Made by a program: the position numbers and the translations under genes
DNA from: Gallibacterium genomosp. 1
Lineage (GTDB): Bacteria; Pseudomonadota; Gammaproteobacteria; Enterobacterales; Pasteurellaceae
Reading direction: 5' to 3'
Assembly: GCF_000771875.1 (NCBI RefSeq)
Contig: NZ_JPXX01000021.1
Span: forward strand, 62,001 to 126,000
DNA length: 64,000 nucleotides
Shown here: positions 62,695 to 64,000 of the stretch, in pieces
Layout: each line of letters opens with the position of its first letter
Position numbering within the stretch: position 1 is the first letter of the stretch
The notes under the pieces: generated by a model
Seen by the model: only the letters and a program-made list of their open reading frames with translations
Database searches by the model: none
What the model was told of the DNA's origin: nothing

Positions 62695-64000
62695 TTATTG
62701 TGCATTGACAACATCTTTCGCAAATTTCTGCAAAATGCCACCGTTTTTATACACCTCAACTTCAGCCGATGTATCCAATCTACATAAAACAGGGAATTTA
62801 ACCACTTCGCCATTACTTCTTGTCATCACGACAGTTAAATCACATCTTGGCGAGATTTCACCTTCAATATCAAACAGTTCACTACCATCAATAGCATAAG
62901 TATGGCGAGAGTCACCGGCTTTAAATTGCAATGGTAATACCCCCATTCCAACTAAATTCGTGCGGTGAATCCGCTCTATTGATTCGGCAATCACCACTTC
63001 AACACCAGCCAATCTCACCCCTTTTGCTGCCCAGTCACGTGAACTGCCCTGTCCATAATTGATGCCGGCAATGATAATTAAAGGCTGTTTTTTCGTCATA
63101 TAATGTTCTATCGCTTCCCACATTCTGGATTCTTTGCCTTCAGGCATAATTTTAGTGAGCGATCCCTGTTTAACACTGCCATCTGCATTTTTGACCATTT
63201 CATTAAATAATTTTGGATTCGCTAGAGTTGCTCGCAATGCGGTATTGTGATCGCCGCGGTGAGTGGCATATGAATTTAAATCGGCAACTGGCAACCCCAT
63301 TTTTAAGCAATATTCGCCCGATGCAGAAGTAGGCAAAATTGCATTCGATGGCGACAAATGATCGGTTGTAATGTTATCTGGGAAAACACCCAACGCTCTC
63401 ATTCCTTTCAATGCCGGCATTTGCATATATTCCGCTTGCCAATACGGCGGTTTCTGAATATAGGTGGATTGTTTATTCCAAGGATAAAACAGGCTCATAT
63501 CTTTTCTGTTGCTGTCATCTTTAATAAACATTGGAATATAAACATCATTATACATTTCCGGTCTAACGTATTTTTTCTCAATCGTATCGATCTCTTCGTC
63601 CGTAGGCCATAAATCCGCTAATTTAATACTGTTTCCAGCCGCATCCTTACCTAATTCATCATTTTCAATATCAAACCGAATTGTTCCCACCAATGCATAA
63701 GCGACTACTAATGCTGGTGATGCCAAAAATGCTTCTTTAACATAAGGGTGAATTCTACCGTCAAAATTTCTATTGCCGGATAATACGGCTGTGGAATAAA
63801 TATTTCTCTCAAGCACTTCCTGTTGAATTTTCGGATCAAGTGCACCAGACATCCCATTACAAGTAGTACAAGCAAAACCAACTATACCGAATCCTAATTT
63901 TTCTAATTCCGGCAATAACCCAGCGGCTTTGAGATAAACTTCTATCACTCTAGAGCCTGGTGCTAATGAGGATTTTACCCACGGTTTTCTCTTCAAACCA
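62695..64000 (-). CDS. acnD: Fe/S-dependent 2-methylisocitrate dehydratase AcnD, C-terminal half
   Basis: Aconitase-family enzyme of propionate breakdown. The frame runs off the end of the window, so about 435 C-terminal residues are seen. The [4Fe-4S] cysteines CTTCNG, the preceding SSLAPGSRV, SGNRNFDGRIHP, DHLSPSNAILP and the swivelling-domain YGQGSSRDWAAKG motif are present. The adjacent prpF is the diagnostic partner that distinguishes AcnD from ordinary aconitase. prpB and prpC probably lie further upstream outside the window. Confidence 0.93.
   Translation of the reverse strand, partial: GLKRKPWVKSSLAPGSRVIEVYLKAAGLLPELEKLGFGIVGFACTTCNGMSGALDPKIQQEVLERNIYSTAVLSGNRNFDGRIHPYVKEAFLASPALVVAYALVGTIRFDIENDELGKDAAGNSIKLADLWPTDEEIDTIEKKYVRPEMYNDVYIPMFIKDDSNRKDMSLFYPWNKQSTYIQKPPYWQAEYMQMPALKGMRALGVFPDNITTDHLSPSNAILPTSASGEYCLKMGLPVADLNSYATHRGDHNTALRATLANPKLFNEMVKNADGSVKQGSLTKIMPEGKESRMWEAIEHYMTKKQPLIIIAGINYGQGSSRDWAAKGVRLAGVEVVIAESIERIHRTNLVGMGVLPLQFKAGDSRHTYAIDGSELFDIEGEISPRCDLTVVMTRSNGEVVKFPVLCRLDTSAEVEVYKNGGILQKFAKDVVNAQ

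Overview
The window reads as a chromosomal segment of a gammaproteobacterium, most likely a member of the Pasteurellaceae. The base composition is AT-rich. Many proteins look like their Haemophilus/Pasteurella counterparts (LpxC, TyrS, ArcA, HolB, DUF1523, Slam). Exact Haemophilus-type uptake signal sequences (AAGTGCGGT) occur, although I noticed only two. The presence of icd, acs, pntAB and acnD/prpF points to a fuller TCA, acetate and propionate metabolism than in H. influenzae. I cannot fix the genus from sequence alone.

Layout. 1-195 is the tail of an ABC-transporter ATPase. 387-18450 (minus strand) is a complete, uninterrupted division and cell-wall (dcw) cluster in the E. coli order: mraZ-rsmH-ftsL-ftsI-murE-murF-mraY-murD-ftsW-murG-murC-ddlB-ftsQ-ftsA-ftsZ-lpxC. 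A MraZ-type operator lies at its head and a strong-looking ftsZ promoter lies in the ftsA-ftsZ gap. 18679-26646 is a sugar-acid island: a GntR/FCD regulator with two winged helices, an LgoD-like L-galactonate 5-dehydrogenase, a three-gene TRAP transporter, then uxaB and uxaA. Together these predict uptake of L-galactonate or a close relative and its conversion through tagaturonate and altronate to 2-keto-3-deoxygluconate.

26726-33127 holds gyrB, a small lipoprotein gene and yihI-DUF2489-hemN-yggT-yggU. 33296-35597 is an accessory two-gene cassette: a surface-type lipoprotein behind a T19 tract, and a Slam outer-membrane translocon. 35731-42371 holds slyD, a SIMPL protein, DUF1523, tatD-holB-tmk-mltG and a Cys/Met PLP enzyme. 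42637-43071 is a five-gene tRNA array (Gly-Leu-Gly-Cys-Leu), followed by a gene-free stretch with 11-bp direct repeats. 43509-48191 holds a repeat lipoprotein, dapD and pntB-pntA. 48192-48633 contains no protein gene but does contain a Fur-box promoter followed by a strong terminator, which I read as a small iron-regulated RNA. 48634-57995 holds tyrS, prfC, arcA, zipA, a patatin-like gene, cysZ, icd and rluE-nudJ. 58070-64000 holds cysK, acs, a frameshifted prpF and the C-terminal half of acnD, which runs off the window.

The observations most worth a second look are the Fur-box small-RNA candidate upstream of tyrS, the Slam/lipoprotein cassette with its homopolymer tract, the TRAP-equipped L-galactonate cluster, the one-base frameshift in prpF, the 87-bp in-frame repeats of the lipoprotein at 43.5-44.1 kb, and the paired 11-bp repeats after the tRNA array.
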